From assembly GCF_025847205.1 (NCBI RefSeq), contig NZ_JAOYTH010000006.1:260789-324788 (forward strand): a stretch of DNA of 64,000 nucleotides, written 5' to 3'. Shown here one piece after another: positions 1-9,823 of the stretch. Under the pieces are notes generated by a model that was not told the DNA's origin, did not search any database, and saw nothing but the letters and a program-made list of their open reading frames with translations. A program made the position numbers and the translations under genes. Position 1 is the first letter of the stretch; each line of letters begins with the position of its first letter. This DNA comes from Pararhizobium sp. YC-54. GTDB lineage: Bacteria; Pseudomonadota; Alphaproteobacteria; Rhizobiales; Rhizobiaceae.

Positions 1-504
1 CGCGTTCGGGCCCATGTCGTTGGTCGGCATATTGATCAGGTCGCGGGCGAGAAAGACGCCTGCGAGCTGCCGCTTGATGTCTGCAGCGTCGGCATCGGCC
101 GGGATCATCAATGTCGGCGCTTCCTTACCCGCCGCCTTGTAGCGATCGAAGCTGTAGGAGCCGAGGCCGTAGCCGAGAGCGAGACGATTTGCCGTCAGCG
201 GCGCGGTTTCGATATGCCATTTTCCGGCCGGCAATGTCCGTGCCAGCTTACCGGTCAGAAACGGTGCTTCCGAAGGATTGACGCCAAGCCCGAACAGCGC
301 GCCGCCGAGATGACCGTCCTCGGACGGGATCAGCAGGACCGCCCCGGACTCCGCCTTGAACCCCGCCTTGCGGGCCCAGTCGAGCGCAATCGGATCGATG
401 GCGCCGATATCGATATGAGCCGGTGTTACCGCGAAGATCGGCAGGGTCTTGCCGGCGCTGGTATTGAACGGCGACGGACGGTCGATGAATTGATAGGAGG
501 CCAT
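1..504 (-). CDS. M17-type leucyl aminopeptidase family protein (N-terminal part, cut by window edge)
   Basis: The minus strand is open from the ATG at 504 to the window edge, giving 168 residues that begin MASYQFIDRPSPF. A GAAGGA ribosome site lies just upstream. The stretch looks like the N-terminal macro-like domain of M17 aminopeptidases and ends at RDLINMPTNDMGPNA, which matches the family segment just before the catalytic domain (R-x-L-xN-x-P-x-N-x-x-x-P). The metal-binding catalytic half lies outside the window, so activity cannot be judged. M17 enzymes are cytosolic hexamers that remove N-terminal residues from peptides. It is divergent from tadD. Confidence 0.8.
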   Translation of the reverse strand, partial: MASYQFIDRPSPFNTSAGKTLPIFAVTPAHIDIGAIDPIALDWARKAGFKAESGAVLLIPSEDGHLGGALFGLGVNPSEAPFLTGKLARTLPAGKWHIETAPLTANRLALGYGLGSYSFDRYKAAGKEAPTLMIPADADAADIKRQLAGVFLARDLINMPTNDMGPNA

Positions 505-646
505 GAAAATCCTTCGGAAGGAACGGTGTAGAATCACCCGATTAACGCTCTGTTAGGGTTAACAGATTATTGCTGGAGTGAAGATTGCGCCGATGTGTTG
601 GGGATTTGCGTCCGGTGCTTGAACAAATGCTTAAGGGGCATTGGCA

Positions 647-1468
647 ATGAACGCACGCGGACCACAGTCTTTTTCGAGCAGCCGGTTCCTGCGGGCAACC
701 GCGATGGCGATCCTCGCAGTGACGCTGGCCGGTTGCGGTACGCAGAAGAAGGAGCTGACGACAGGCTCCATTCCCTCCGCCAGCTTCTCCAAACCCGTCC
801 AGTCAATGAACGCAACCGAACTGTCGGCGGCAGCGGAAAGCATCGGCAAGGCCTATGAGCGCAATCCGAAGGACCGCGCCGCCGGCCTGAACTATGCCAA
901 CATGTTGCGCATGACCGGCCGCAACGACCAGGCACTGGCCGTCATGCAGCAGGTGGCGATCAATTTCCCGACCGACCGCGAGGTCCTTGCCGCCTATGGA
1001 AAATCGCAGGCCGCCGCAGGCCAGCTCGAACAGGCGCTGAGCACGATTACCCGCGCCCAGACCCCCGATCGCCCGGACTGGAAACTGAAATCGGCCGAAG
1101 GCGCGATCCTCGATCAGCTCGGCCGCGCAGGGGAAGCGCGCCAGCGTTACCGCGAGGCGCTCGACATTCAACCGAACGAACCGACCGTTCTGTCCAATCT
1201 CGGCATGTCCTACCTGCTGAACAAGGATCTGAAGACGGCGGAAACCTATCTTCGCTCGGCGGTCGGCCAACCCGGCGCTGACAGCAGCGTGCGCCAGAAC
1301 CTGGCGCTCGCCGTCGGCCTGCAGGGACGCTTCCCCGAGGCCGAACAGATCGCCCGTCAGGAGCTTTCGCCGGACCAGGCCGAAGCCAATGTCAAATATC
1401 TGCGTTCGATCATGTCGCAGCAGAATGCCTGGCAGAAGCTAGCCAAGGACGACAAGGGCACGAACTGA
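647..1468 (+). CDS. tadD: TadD-like TPR lipoprotein of the Flp pilus system
   Basis: The product has 273 residues from the ATG at 647, which sits 8 nt after AAGGGG; an in-frame TTG at 641 is too close to that site. A lipoprotein signal peptide ends in a lipobox LAGC with Cys about residue 30. Tetratricopeptide-type helical repeats follow (about 55-230). TadD proteins are outer-membrane-associated TPR lipoproteins needed for Flp pilus assembly, probably helping secretin or pilus subunit assembly. It converges with tadC, separated by about 217 bp in which no gene is visible. Confidence 0.85.
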   Translation: MNARGPQSFSSSRFLRATAMAILAVTLAGCGTQKKELTTGSIPSASFSKPVQSMNATELSAAAESIGKAYERNPKDRAAGLNYANMLRMTGRNDQALAVMQQVAINFPTDREVLAAYGKSQAAAGQLEQALSTITRAQTPDRPDWKLKSAEGAILDQLGRAGEARQRYREALDIQPNEPTVLSNLGMSYLLNKDLKTAETYLRSAVGQPGADSSVRQNLALAVGLQGRFPEAEQIARQELSPDQAEANVKYLRSIMSQQNAWQKLAKDDKGTN

Positions 1469-1685
1469 GCCCTGCGGAGCCTCCACCCCGGCAAAGCCGC
1501 CGCCACGTCTCAACAGCGCAGTATTCCAGCAATCCTGCAGCCACGCGTTCTCGCAGCACCAAGGGCTGGTAGTGCTGCGGGCAATCCGGACCCATCGCTC
1601 CAATTCAATCAACGAAGAAACACGGCCGCACGGAAGATGCGCATCGCGATCTTCTGACAAGCTTTTGACCGTACCGAAAACCGGA

Positions 1686-2672
1686 TCAGAACTTGTCGGA
1701 AACCTGGATACCAGCCGGGCCGAGGATGACGGCGACAAGGACCGGCAGGAAGAACAGGATCATCGGGACGGTAAGCTTTGGCGGAAGGGCCGCGGCCTTC
1801 TTTTCCGCCTCGTTCATGCGCTGGTCGCGGCTTTCCTGGGCAAGCACACGCAGGGCCTGAGCGATCGGCGTGCCATACCGGTCGGCCTGAATCAGCGCCT
1901 GCATCACCGATTTCACATCGTCAAGTCCGGTCCGGATGCCGAGATTTTCCAGCGCGACGCGCCGGTCCGGCAGAAACGACAGCTCCGCCGTCGTCAGGAC
2001 CAGTTCTTCGGCAAGAGGCGCCGACTGTTCGGCAATTTCGTCCGCCACGCGCCGCATCGCGAGCTCCATCGAGACGCCCGATTCCACGCAGATCAACAGC
2101 AGGTCGAGCGCATTCGGCCACGCCCTACGAATCGACTGCTGGCGCTTGGATACGGCATTGGAAATGAAAATATTCGGCGCATAGAAACCGAGATAGCCGC
2201 TGCAGATGACAGCCAGTACCCGTATCATGAACGGTTTTTCAGCAAGATAGCCCAGGAAGAAAATGTAGAAGGCGCCGACAGCCAGAAAGAGGAAGGGAAG
2301 GCAAAAGCGGGCCACGAGAAACATGTTCAGCGCGTTTTGCGAACGGTACCCGGCCGACTTCAGCCGATTGACCGTATTTTCATCGACAAGCGCCTTACGC
2401 AGATTCAGCTTCTCGACGAGCTGCCGGACCGACGTGTTGTTCTGGGACCGCAGCGATGCCTTGCCGCCGCTGATCTCTGCGCTCAGGCGTACACGCTCGC
2501 GCGCCCGGATCATTTCCCGCTCCGTCGCAACGGATTTCATCCGCTTTTCCAGATTGCCTCGCTCCAGGAACGGGGCTGCCAGGGAATAGAACGTCGCCAG
2601 CACCGCCACCGCCACCAGGAAGGCAATGATAACGTTCGGATCTGTCAGGGTACTGATCATGCCCTCGCTCAT
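1686..2672 (-). CDS. tadC: TadC, inner-membrane platform protein of the Flp pilus (GspF family)
   Basis: The 328-residue protein has an N-terminal membrane segment (about 13-35), a pair of segments near 115-170, a cytoplasmic GspF/T2SSF helical domain (about 180-290) and a hydrophobic C-terminus (PMILFFLPVLVAVILG). TadC pairs with TadB as the inner-membrane platform on which the CpaF ATPase drives pilin polymerisation. It is the last gene of the minus-strand cpa/tad run, 13 nt after tadB. It corresponds by order to ctpI of Agrobacterium. Confidence 0.92.
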   Translation of the reverse strand: MSEGMISTLTDPNVIIAFLVAVAVLATFYSLAAPFLERGNLEKRMKSVATEREMIRARERVRLSAEISGGKASLRSQNNTSVRQLVEKLNLRKALVDENTVNRLKSAGYRSQNALNMFLVARFCLPFLFLAVGAFYIFFLGYLAEKPFMIRVLAVICSGYLGFYAPNIFISNAVSKRQQSIRRAWPNALDLLLICVESGVSMELAMRRVADEIAEQSAPLAEELVLTTAELSFLPDRRVALENLGIRTGLDDVKSVMQALIQADRYGTPIAQALRVLAQESRDQRMNEAEKKAAALPPKLTVPMILFFLPVLVAVILGPAGIQVSDKF

Positions 2673-2685
2673 GCCGGACCCTTTC

Positions 2686-3696
2686 CTAGATGTCGAAGTT
2701 GATCATGTTGCGCATCACCCAGATGCCGATGCTCATCCACACCGCCGAACAGCCCATGATGAAGTGCCCGCGCGGGTCAGTGAACAGGATGCTCATGTAG
2801 TCCGGCGAAGTTGTATAAACCAGGAACGCTACGATGAATGGCAACGCGCCAATGATGCATGCCGAAGCCTTGGCTTCCATTGACAGCGCCTGGACCTTGG
2901 CCTTCATCTTCTTGCGTTCGCGCAGTACCTTGGAGAGGTTGCCAAGCGCCTCGGAAAGATTACCGCCGGCCTGCGCCTGGATGGCGATGACAATGGCAAA
3001 GAAATTGACCTCCGGCAGCGGAATGGTGTTGATCATGCGCGCGCAGGCTTCCGGAATATTCAGGCCGACCTGCTGCGCCTCGATGACGCGCTTGAACTCC
3101 GTCTTGACCGGCTCCATGCCATCGCTGGCGATCAGCCGGATGGCATCATTCAGCGGCAGACCCGATTTGATCGAGCGCACCATGATGTCGAGTGCATTCG
3201 GAAATTCGCTCAGGAATGCCGTGCAGCGTCGCTTGACCATGAAATTGACAAACCAGCGCGGAAAACCGGCGCTGCCGATGAGAAAAATACCGGCGATGAC
3301 CGGCAGTTTCATCCCGGCAATCAGTGCCAGGAAACTGGCCACGACGCCGAAGATCAGGCTGGCGATGTAAAACTGCGAGATCGTGATCTTGAAGCCGGCC
3401 TGAAGCAGCCTGACCTTCATGCTGGGCTTTGCCTTGGCTGACTTTTCCTGCTGCTTCTTTTCGAGATCCTTCAGCGAATCCTGCACGGATTTCCGCCGTT
3501 TCGACATTTCATTCATGCGGTCGCGCGCAGCCTTGACCTGAACCCTGTCGGCTTCGGCGGATTTGACCTTGCGGACGCGGCTCTCGGCTTTCTTTTCAGT
3601 TTCGATGCGCGTGAACAGAATACCATAGGCAAGACCGGCCGTCGAAAGCGCGACGAGACCCACGATCGCCAGAATGGTGATATCTATCCCGAACAT
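2686..3696 (-). CDS. tadB: TadB, inner-membrane platform protein of the Flp pilus (GspF family)
   Basis: The 336-residue protein starts with a membrane segment (about 7-28). A lysine-rich, probably coiled, stretch (about 35-95, with KKAESRVRKVKSAEADR) follows, then two membrane segments, a GspF domain (about 175-300) and a last hydrophobic segment. It is the partner of TadC and sits 8 nt after cpaF on the minus strand, so translation is probably coupled. It corresponds by order to ctpH of Agrobacterium. Confidence 0.92.
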   Translation of the reverse strand: MFGIDITILAIVGLVALSTAGLAYGILFTRIETEKKAESRVRKVKSAEADRVQVKAARDRMNEMSKRRKSVQDSLKDLEKKQQEKSAKAKPSMKVRLLQAGFKITISQFYIASLIFGVVASFLALIAGMKLPVIAGIFLIGSAGFPRWFVNFMVKRRCTAFLSEFPNALDIMVRSIKSGLPLNDAIRLIASDGMEPVKTEFKRVIEAQQVGLNIPEACARMINTIPLPEVNFFAIVIAIQAQAGGNLSEALGNLSKVLRERKKMKAKVQALSMEAKASACIIGALPFIVAFLVYTTSPDYMSILFTDPRGHFIMGCSAVWMSIGIWVMRNMINFDI

Positions 3697-3704
3697 GCAG
3701 GCCC

Positions 3705-5171
3705 TCAGTCCTTTTCCATCGCATCGAGCGTCGCAGCCAGCCGCTTGTCTTCGTTGAAGTAGCGGGCGCGATCCCAGAAATGCGGGCGGCCGATACCTGT
3801 CGACTTGTGCCGTCCGATGATCTTGCCGTTGGCGTCTTCGCCTTCCAATTCGTAGCGCATCAGGTCCTGGGTGATGATCACGTCGCCTTCCATACCGATC
3901 ACCTCGGTGATGTGGGTGATGCGGCGCGAACCGTCACGCAGGCGGGCGGCCTGAATGATGACGTCGATGGAGCCGGCGATAATTTCGCGCACCGTCTTGG
4001 CAGGCAGCGTGTAGCCGCCCATGGCGATCATCGATTCCATACGGCTCAGGCATTCGCGCGGCGTGTTGGCGTGGATGGTGCCCATCGAGCCGTCGTGGCC
4101 GGTGTTCATCGCCTGTAACAGGTCGAAGACTTCCGGTCCGCGGACTTCGCCGACGATGATGCGTTCAGGCCGCATACGCAGGCAGTTCTTGATGAGATCG
4201 CGCATGGTGATCTCGCCCTCACCTTCGATGTTCGGCGGGCGGGTTTCAAGACGAACCACATGTGGCTGCTGCAACTGCAGTTCGGCCGTATCCTCGCAGG
4301 TAATGACGCGCTCTTCGAGATCGATATAGCCGGTCAGGCAGTTCAGAAGCGTGGTCTTGCCGGAACCGGTACCGCCGGAAATGACGACATTGCAGCGCAC
4401 ACGGCCGATGATCTGGAGAAGGACAGCCCCCTCGGGTGTGATCGCGCCGAACTTGACCAGCTGGTCGAGCTTCAGCTTGTCCTTCTTGAACTTGCGGATG
4501 GTCAGTGCGGTGCCGTCGATGGCGAGCGGCGGGGCAATAACGTTGACGCGGGAACCGTCCGGCAGGCGGGCGTCGCAGATCGGCGAAGATTCATCGACGC
4601 GGCGGCCGACCTGGGAAACGATGCGCTGGCAGATCGACAGGAGCTGGCCATTGTCGCGGAACCGGACCTCGGACTCAATCGTCTTGCCGTTCACTTCGAT
4701 GAAAGTCTGGCCGGCGCCGTTGACCATGATGTCGGCGATATCGTCGCGTGCCAGAAGCGGCTCCAGCGGGCCATAGCCGAGAACGTCGTTGCAGATATCC
4801 TCGAGCAGTTCCTCCTGCTCGGAGATCGACATCGCAAAATTCTTGATCGTGATGATGTCGTTGACGATATCGCGAATTTCCTCGCGCGCGCTCTCATTGT
4901 CGAGCTTGGCGAGCTGCGAAAGGTCAATCGTATCGATCAGCGCCGAGAACACCTGGGACTTGGTGTCGTAATAATCCTCTGTGCGGGCCGTTTTCTTGCG
5001 GACTGGCGGAGGAGACGGCTGCGCCCGTGTAACGGGGATCGTTTCGCGAACAGGTTCGGCAAGCACCGGCGCGCTCGGGCGCTCGGCAACCGCCGCGGAC
5101 GCAGCCGGCTGCATGGCGGAGCTGATGGGCCCGCCCTTTCCGAAGCCTTCGTTTCCTCGTTTACCAAACAT
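3705..5171 (-). CDS. cpaF: CpaF/TadA-type pilus assembly ATPase
   Basis: This 488-residue secretion ATPase of the GspE/VirB11 superfamily has a Walker [10 protein letters not shown] near residue 266. An Asp box and Walker B region follow ([11 protein letters not shown], about 340), then the family HANTPRE segment. A proline- and alanine-rich unstructured N-terminus covers about the first 60 residues. CpaF forms a cytoplasmic hexamer that powers Flp pilus assembly and retraction. It is in the middle of the minus-strand cpa/tad operon, 31 nt after cpaE. It corresponds to ctpG of Agrobacterium by position. Confidence 0.95.
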   Translation of the reverse strand: MFGKRGNEGFGKGGPISSAMQPAASAAVAERPSAPVLAEPVRETIPVTRAQPSPPPVRKKTARTEDYYDTKSQVFSALIDTIDLSQLAKLDNESAREEIRDIVNDIITIKNFAMSISEQEELLEDICNDVLGYGPLEPLLARDDIADIMVNGAGQTFIEVNGKTIESEVRFRDNGQLLSICQRIVSQVGRRVDESSPICDARLPDGSRVNVIAPPLAIDGTALTIRKFKKDKLKLDQLVKFGAITPEGAVLLQIIGRVRCNVVISGGTGSGKTTLLNCLTGYIDLEERVITCEDTAELQLQQPHVVRLETRPPNIEGEGEITMRDLIKNCLRMRPERIIVGEVRGPEVFDLLQAMNTGHDGSMGTIHANTPRECLSRMESMIAMGGYTLPAKTVREIIAGSIDVIIQAARLRDGSRRITHITEVIGMEGDVIITQDLMRYELEGEDANGKIIGRHKSTGIGRPHFWDRARYFNEDKRLAATLDAMEKD

Positions 5172-5202
5172 GCGCTCAATCCGGTTTCCGTTTGACTGTC
5201 AA

Positions 5203-6492
5203 TTACTTGCGCCCAAGCATCCCGAGAACCTTGCCAAGTCCGCCCTTCTTGGCTTTCTTGGCTGTTGCCCGGCCGGTCAGCAGATGGGCAAGCTGCGAGA
5301 AAATTTCGGCCGTTGGCGCTTTCTTGTCGATCTCGGCAATCATGCGGCCGCTATTGGCGGCATTCCCAAACAAAACCACGTCGAATGGAATAATGGCGAC
5401 CGGCTCGATCTCAAGGGAATCGCAGAAGTCGTTCGGCGATATTTCAGGCCGTTTCGGCAATCCGACCTGATTGAGCACCAGATGCGGCATCTTGTCGTTC
5501 GGCCGGATCTTCTTCAGTGAATCGAACAGGTTCTTGGCGTTGCGCAGGTTGGCCAGATCAGGCACGGCAGTGACCACGACCTCATCCGCCTCCGCCAGGA
5601 CCGTGCGGGTCCAGTCCGACCATTGATGCGGCACATCGAGCACGGAAACCGGGGCATTGCGCAACAGGATTTCCATCAGCGGCTGGAAGGCCGTCGCATC
5701 GAAGTCATAGGGCCGGTCGAGCATCGACGGCGCGGCAAGCAACGATAGATGCTCGGAGCATTTCGTCAAAAGCCGGTCGAGAAACATTTCGTCCAGGCGC
5801 TCGGGGGAAAAAACCGCCTCGGAAATGCCCTGCGGCGGGTCCTGATCGAAATTGATGTTGGCGGTGCCATAGGGCAGATCGAGATCGGCCAGCACCACTT
5901 CGGTGGAAAACAGGTTGGAGATGCCCCAGGCGCAGTTATGCGCAAGCGTCGAAGACCCCACCCCTCCCTTGGCGCCGATGAACGCAATGCTGCGGCCGAG
6001 CGGTTCGGCTTCCGGATCGACGAAGATCGCCGCGATGGCGCCAAGCACGTCGGACATGGCGACCGGCGAAACGATATATTCGGAGATGCCGTTGCGGATG
6101 AGCTCGCGATAGAGCGGGATATCGTTGTAACGGCCGATGATGATGACCTTGGTGCTGGGATCGCAGACGGCTGCCAGCGGTCCCAGTTCCTGCATCAGTA
6201 AGCGCGGTTCCGTTGACGTTTCGATGATGATCAGGTTGGGCGTCGGCGTGGTCGCGAACATATTGGCGGCAGCGGCGATCGAACCGCTGTTGATCCTGAA
6301 GGTGACCTTGCTCATCCGCCGGTCTTGCCCGCACTTCTCCATCACCCGCTGCAGAGCCTCGGTTTCGCAGAAGGCATGCACGGAGATGCGCGGAAGCGGC
6401 CGCAGGTGATCGACATCGTTCTGGCGGCCGGCATCGGACAAGCCATCCGGCTCACCCGCTGCGGTCTCAATCTGGTAGTCAATCGTGCTCAT
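5203..6492 (-). CDS. cpaE: CpaE/TadZ, ParA-like pilus localisation ATPase
   Basis: The 429-residue protein has an atypical receiver-like N-terminal domain (about 50-155) and a MinD/ParA-type ATPase domain. The ATPase begins at the deviant Walker A GAKGGVGSSTLA (about 173), in which the usual signature lysine position is kept in KGGVGS. CpaE/TadZ proteins place the pilus machine at the cell pole. It lies between cpaD and cpaF; a GGGAT ribosome site precedes the ATG at 6492. By position it equals ctpF of Agrobacterium. Confidence 0.92.
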   Translation of the reverse strand: MSTIDYQIETAAGEPDGLSDAGRQNDVDHLRPLPRISVHAFCETEALQRVMEKCGQDRRMSKVTFRINSGSIAAAANMFATTPTPNLIIIETSTEPRLLMQELGPLAAVCDPSTKVIIIGRYNDIPLYRELIRNGISEYIVSPVAMSDVLGAIAAIFVDPEAEPLGRSIAFIGAKGGVGSSTLAHNCAWGISNLFSTEVVLADLDLPYGTANINFDQDPPQGISEAVFSPERLDEMFLDRLLTKCSEHLSLLAAPSMLDRPYDFDATAFQPLMEILLRNAPVSVLDVPHQWSDWTRTVLAEADEVVVTAVPDLANLRNAKNLFDSLKKIRPNDKMPHLVLNQVGLPKRPEISPNDFCDSLEIEPVAIIPFDVVLFGNAANSGRMIAEIDKKAPTAEIFSQLAHLLTGRATAKKAKKGGLGKVLGMLGRK

Positions 6493-6522
6493 TGTGCAAT
6501 CCCGTCAAACTGCCCGGACATA

Positions 6523-7281
6523 TTAGTTGAAGTTGATCGTGGTGCCACCGGTATCGGTGCCGCTGTCGATGCCGCGATAATCCTTGATCACTTCCCCGCG
6601 TTGAACGGCATCGATCGGCGACATGGCGCGCGGACCGAGCAGATCCAGCGGATTGGAAATCTGTGCCGCAAGATTCGACTGGCTGGCGCAGCCGAAGTTT
6701 TCGTAGTTCTTGTTCTCGATCGTATTTGCGACCAGATCTTTCGGCCAGTTGCCGCAAGGTGCGGTCTTTGCGGTAATCGCCGTATAGCTCAGCCGTACCG
6801 GCGCTGCGTCGCCATAGGGATCAGCCTGATAACTGACCTCGATCAGCCGGTTGGCCGGGATTCCGGCCCCGACCAGAACGCCGCGAATTTCCTTGCGCAA
6901 CAACGATGCAGCCTGGGCGTTGGCGGAGCCACGCGGCAGCAGGATCTGGACCGTGCCCGTTGCGGAATTGGTGTAGCTCTGGGCGAAGCCGCGGATGACG
7001 TCGCGTGCGCCCTTCGTCAGGCGCCTGTCGCTGGACGCCACCGGCACATCGATTGCGTGTTCGGCTTCGGCGATCAGGATCGGATGGCGCGTCCGGTAAT
7101 CGTCGGGCAGAGCGCCGGTGGACATGCCGTCCCGGTTGGCGCAGCCGGCAAGGCTTGTCCCGGCGACCAGAAAGGCGCCAATCGCCAGCAGGCGCGCAAG
7201 ACGGATCGGGCCTGCAAAGGTGTTTGGCCGCATGATCGTGTGCCTCTTCATATCGCGGTTCAGGATGATCTTGGTTGTCAT
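6523..7281 (-). CDS. cpaD: CpaD, pilus assembly lipoprotein
   Basis: The 252-residue protein has a long basic N-terminus and a lipobox-like segment (GTSLAGCANRDG, Cys about 47). A CpaD/TadD-superfamily body follows, with ILLPRGSANAQAA typical of the OmpA-like loop region of CpaD proteins. GGGAG lies before the ATG at 7281. An internal ATG (MRPNTFAGP) would give a more usual signal peptide length and is an alternative start. CpaD is an envelope protein thought to assist the CpaC secretin, which its neighbour encodes. Confidence 0.88.
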   Translation of the reverse strand: MTTKIILNRDMKRHTIMRPNTFAGPIRLARLLAIGAFLVAGTSLAGCANRDGMSTGALPDDYRTRHPILIAEAEHAIDVPVASSDRRLTKGARDVIRGFAQSYTNSATGTVQILLPRGSANAQAASLLRKEIRGVLVGAGIPANRLIEVSYQADPYGDAAPVRLSYTAITAKTAPCGNWPKDLVANTIENKNYENFGCASQSNLAAQISNPLDLLGPRAMSPIDAVQRGEVIKDYRGIDSGTDTGGTTINFN

Positions 7282-7293
7282 GTCCGCTCCCGC

Positions 7294-8838
7294 CTATTTG
7301 TAAATGAAGCCGACATTGCCGTGATACTGCCCGGCGGGGGCGGCCTGACGGTTGCCGTAGATGCGATTGACTTCACCGAGAAACGCGCTCGACAGGTCGT
7401 CGGTCGGATTGAAATTGTCATCCGGACGCGACAGGTCGCCGCGCGCCACCGGCTGAACCAGGTAAGGTGTTGCGATGATGACCAGCTCTGTCTCGTTGCG
7501 GACGAAATCCTTCGAGCGGAACAGCGTGCCGAAAATCGGAATTTTCGAGACGCCGGGAAGACCGGACATGGCCTGGCGGATATCGTCCTGGACAAGACCG
7601 CCGATGACGATAGAGCCGCCGGAGGGAAGCTCGACGCTGGTGGATGCCTTGCGGCGGCGGATCGACATATAGGTCTGGCCGGGAACACTGGCCGCGTTAC
7701 CGTTGACGACAGAGCCCTCGAACGTCGGCTCGGAAACCTCGGTTGCAATTTCCAGGCTGATACGCCCGGGACCCAGAACAACCGGAGTGAAGTCCAGTCC
7801 GATACCATATTCGACGGTTTCGACGGTTCGTGTCAGCACGCCCTCCTCGTCGATTTCCTGCTCGGATGGCAGACGATACTCGCCACCGACGGAGAAGCTG
7901 GCCTTCTTGCCGGAAATCGCCGTGAGGCTCGGCTCCGCCAGCGTACGCATCACGCCGGCCTGCTCCATCGCGTTGAAATAGCTGGTGAAGCCCATCGAGC
8001 CGGAACCGATGGCGCCGCTGATCTGGGATGCGAACGCGTTGACCGCGTTGCCGAGGTTTGCCGGATTGCGGAAGGTGATGCCGTTGCCGCTGGTCGAACT
8101 CCTGATCGAGCCGCTAAAGCCAAGCTGCTTGAGCACCTGGCGCGAAACCTCGGCCACCGTTACCTTGAGCATCACCTGGTCCTCGCCGTCGATCCGGAGA
8201 AGATTGACGATCTGCGAAACCTGGCGGCGCTCGGCAAAAATGTCCGCGTCGCCGTTATTGCCCTGCGCGGTAATATTGCGCGTGGTTGCCTCACCGCCCT
8301 TGATAAAGGCCTGCGCAAGCTCCTCGACGCGGGTCGAATCCAGTGGGGTCCGCACCGTGCCGGTGAGAACGATGTTGTCCGAGATGATTTCGACCTTGAT
8401 GTCGGAATCGGGCAGGAAGCGCCTGAGATTGGCCTCAAGGTTGGAGATATCGCGTTCGATTTCCAGGTCGAGACTGACGATTTCCTCGCCGCCCGGTCCG
8501 AATACGAAAATGTTGGTCTGGCCGACCATCTTCCCGAACAGGTAGATGCGGCGCGAGCTTCGCGTCACCGCATCCGCCAGTGCCGGATCGGCAACAAGGA
8601 TATCATGCGCGTCGGAAGGCAGATCGACGACGACGGCCTTGTTAAGCCCCAGCTTGATGGTTTTCTTGACGCCTGGCCCGCTATCGACGATGCGCACCAG
8701 CGACTGCGAAGCAGCTTCCGCGACAAAGGTTCCGGCCGGCAAGCCCGAAAAAGCCAGGCAAAAGGCCAGTCCGCCTGCGACAGAGCTGCGAAATTTGTTT
8801 CCGATCCGCTTCACGTTCCGCTCCCGCTCGCACATCAT
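7294..8838 (-). CDS. cpaC: CpaC/RcpA, outer-membrane secretin of the Flp pilus
   Basis: This 514-residue secretin-family protein has a signal peptide (cleavage after FVAEAA), an N-terminal pilus-secretin domain (about 45-115) and a BON-like segment (about 120-185). The secretin domain follows (about 225-470) and contains the family features VEYGIGLDFTPVV and GGSIVIGGLVQ. The first ATG at 8838 overlaps the cpaB stop. A GTG at 8814 after GGGAG is an equally plausible start and gives a cleaner signal peptide. The protein forms the outer-membrane channel for the pilus. The plus-strand gene at 10968 repeats its N-domain. Confidence 0.94.
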   Translation of the reverse strand: MMCERERNVKRIGNKFRSSVAGGLAFCLAFSGLPAGTFVAEAASQSLVRIVDSGPGVKKTIKLGLNKAVVVDLPSDAHDILVADPALADAVTRSSRRIYLFGKMVGQTNIFVFGPGGEEIVSLDLEIERDISNLEANLRRFLPDSDIKVEIISDNIVLTGTVRTPLDSTRVEELAQAFIKGGEATTRNITAQGNNGDADIFAERRQVSQIVNLLRIDGEDQVMLKVTVAEVSRQVLKQLGFSGSIRSSTSGNGITFRNPANLGNAVNAFASQISGAIGSGSMGFTSYFNAMEQAGVMRTLAEPSLTAISGKKASFSVGGEYRLPSEQEIDEEGVLTRTVETVEYGIGLDFTPVVLGPGRISLEIATEVSEPTFEGSVVNGNAASVPGQTYMSIRRRKASTSVELPSGGSIVIGGLVQDDIRQAMSGLPGVSKIPIFGTLFRSKDFVRNETELVIIATPYLVQPVARGDLSRPDDNFNPTDDLSSAFLGEVNRIYGNRQAAPAGQYHGNVGFIYK

Positions 8839-9647
8839 TTCGCTTCACCCATCGATGAGCTGTCATCGCTCTTGACGATAGAGCCCGATTTGATGACTTG
8901 AATGGAGGGCCGCCCGTCGCCGCTTAAGAGATAGTCAGCACCGGTCGTATCCGGCTCCTGCGCGTCGGCAACGCTGCGCAGCACCAGCGACAGGCGTTCC
9001 GCCATCTGCTGGGCCACCGTCATGACCTTCGACTGATCCGGTGTCAGCTCCAGTGTGGCGGTCGTTCCAACAACCGACTTTGACCCGTCTTCCTTTTCCT
9101 CAACCTGCTGGTCGATGGCGAGCACGCGGACATTGCTGAGAACGGTCTCGGTCAGGAAATTATCTTCATTCTTGCGAACCATGATGACGTCAACGCGATC
9201 ATTCGGCAGGATGAACCCGCCAGCACCGGTCGCAACGGTGATTTCGGTGGCGACAGCGCGCTTTCCGGCCGGCAGCAGCGACGACATGATCCGGCTCGAC
9301 GAGTCGGCGATCTTTTCCTGGCGTACCGGTTCGCCATTGAAAATCGGCAGGCGGACGACGACACCCTGAAGATCCGCAACGGCGTTCGGGCGGACATCCT
9401 CGGTGATCAGTCCTTCGACAACGCCGTCCTTGGGCCAGGAAATCCAGCGCACGGCATCCGGATCAAGTCTCGATCCCACGGGCAGGCTCTTGCTGGCAAC
9501 CAGAACGTTGACGGTCGGCTCACGTTCGATCACCGGCTCGGCTGTGGTCACCACGGTCTTGCCGCTGCTCAGCTTGAGTGCCAGGAATCCGGCCAGCCCC
9601 GCCGATGCGACTGCCACAGCCAGAATAATAACGCGCACCGGTTTCAT
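8835..9647 (-). CDS. cpaB: CpaB/RcpC, pilus assembly protein with SAF domain
   Basis: The 270-residue protein has an N-terminal membrane anchor (about 5-25), followed by an SAF-type domain (about 45-110: NVLVASKSLPVGSRLDP) and an RcpC/CpaB domain with the LTPDQSKVMTVAQQ segment. CpaB works in the periplasm with the CpaC secretin. It is the first gene of the minus-strand cpaBCDEF-tadBC operon. Its promoter should lie in 9648-9823, where a TTAACCAT-type half-site is visible on the minus strand (9731-9738). Confidence 0.92.
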   Translation of the reverse strand: MKPVRVIILAVAVASAGLAGFLALKLSSGKTVVTTAEPVIEREPTVNVLVASKSLPVGSRLDPDAVRWISWPKDGVVEGLITEDVRPNAVADLQGVVVRLPIFNGEPVRQEKIADSSSRIMSSLLPAGKRAVATEITVATGAGGFILPNDRVDVIMVRKNEDNFLTETVLSNVRVLAIDQQVEEKEDGSKSVVGTTATLELTPDQSKVMTVAQQMAERLSLVLRSVADAQEPDTTGADYLLSGDGRPSIQVIKSGSIVKSDDSSSMGEAK

Positions 9648-9823
9648 GATCTTTCCTGCAACCCGAGAATATGCTCGCCGCAGATTGATCAGGAATTGGT
9701 GTAATTATAGTTAACGGACCGCTTACATTCATGGTTAATAAATGATTTGCGCCACCAAGGCACATTGGCCACCACAGATGTATCGCGGCGCGAACAGTGC
9801 CGGTTCAGGATGACACGAAGAGA

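Noticed and set aside
6325..8901. An 858-codon plus-strand frame across cpaC, cpaD and cpaE
   Set aside because: It is antisense to three well-recognised pilus genes and has no motif, signal or ribosome site.
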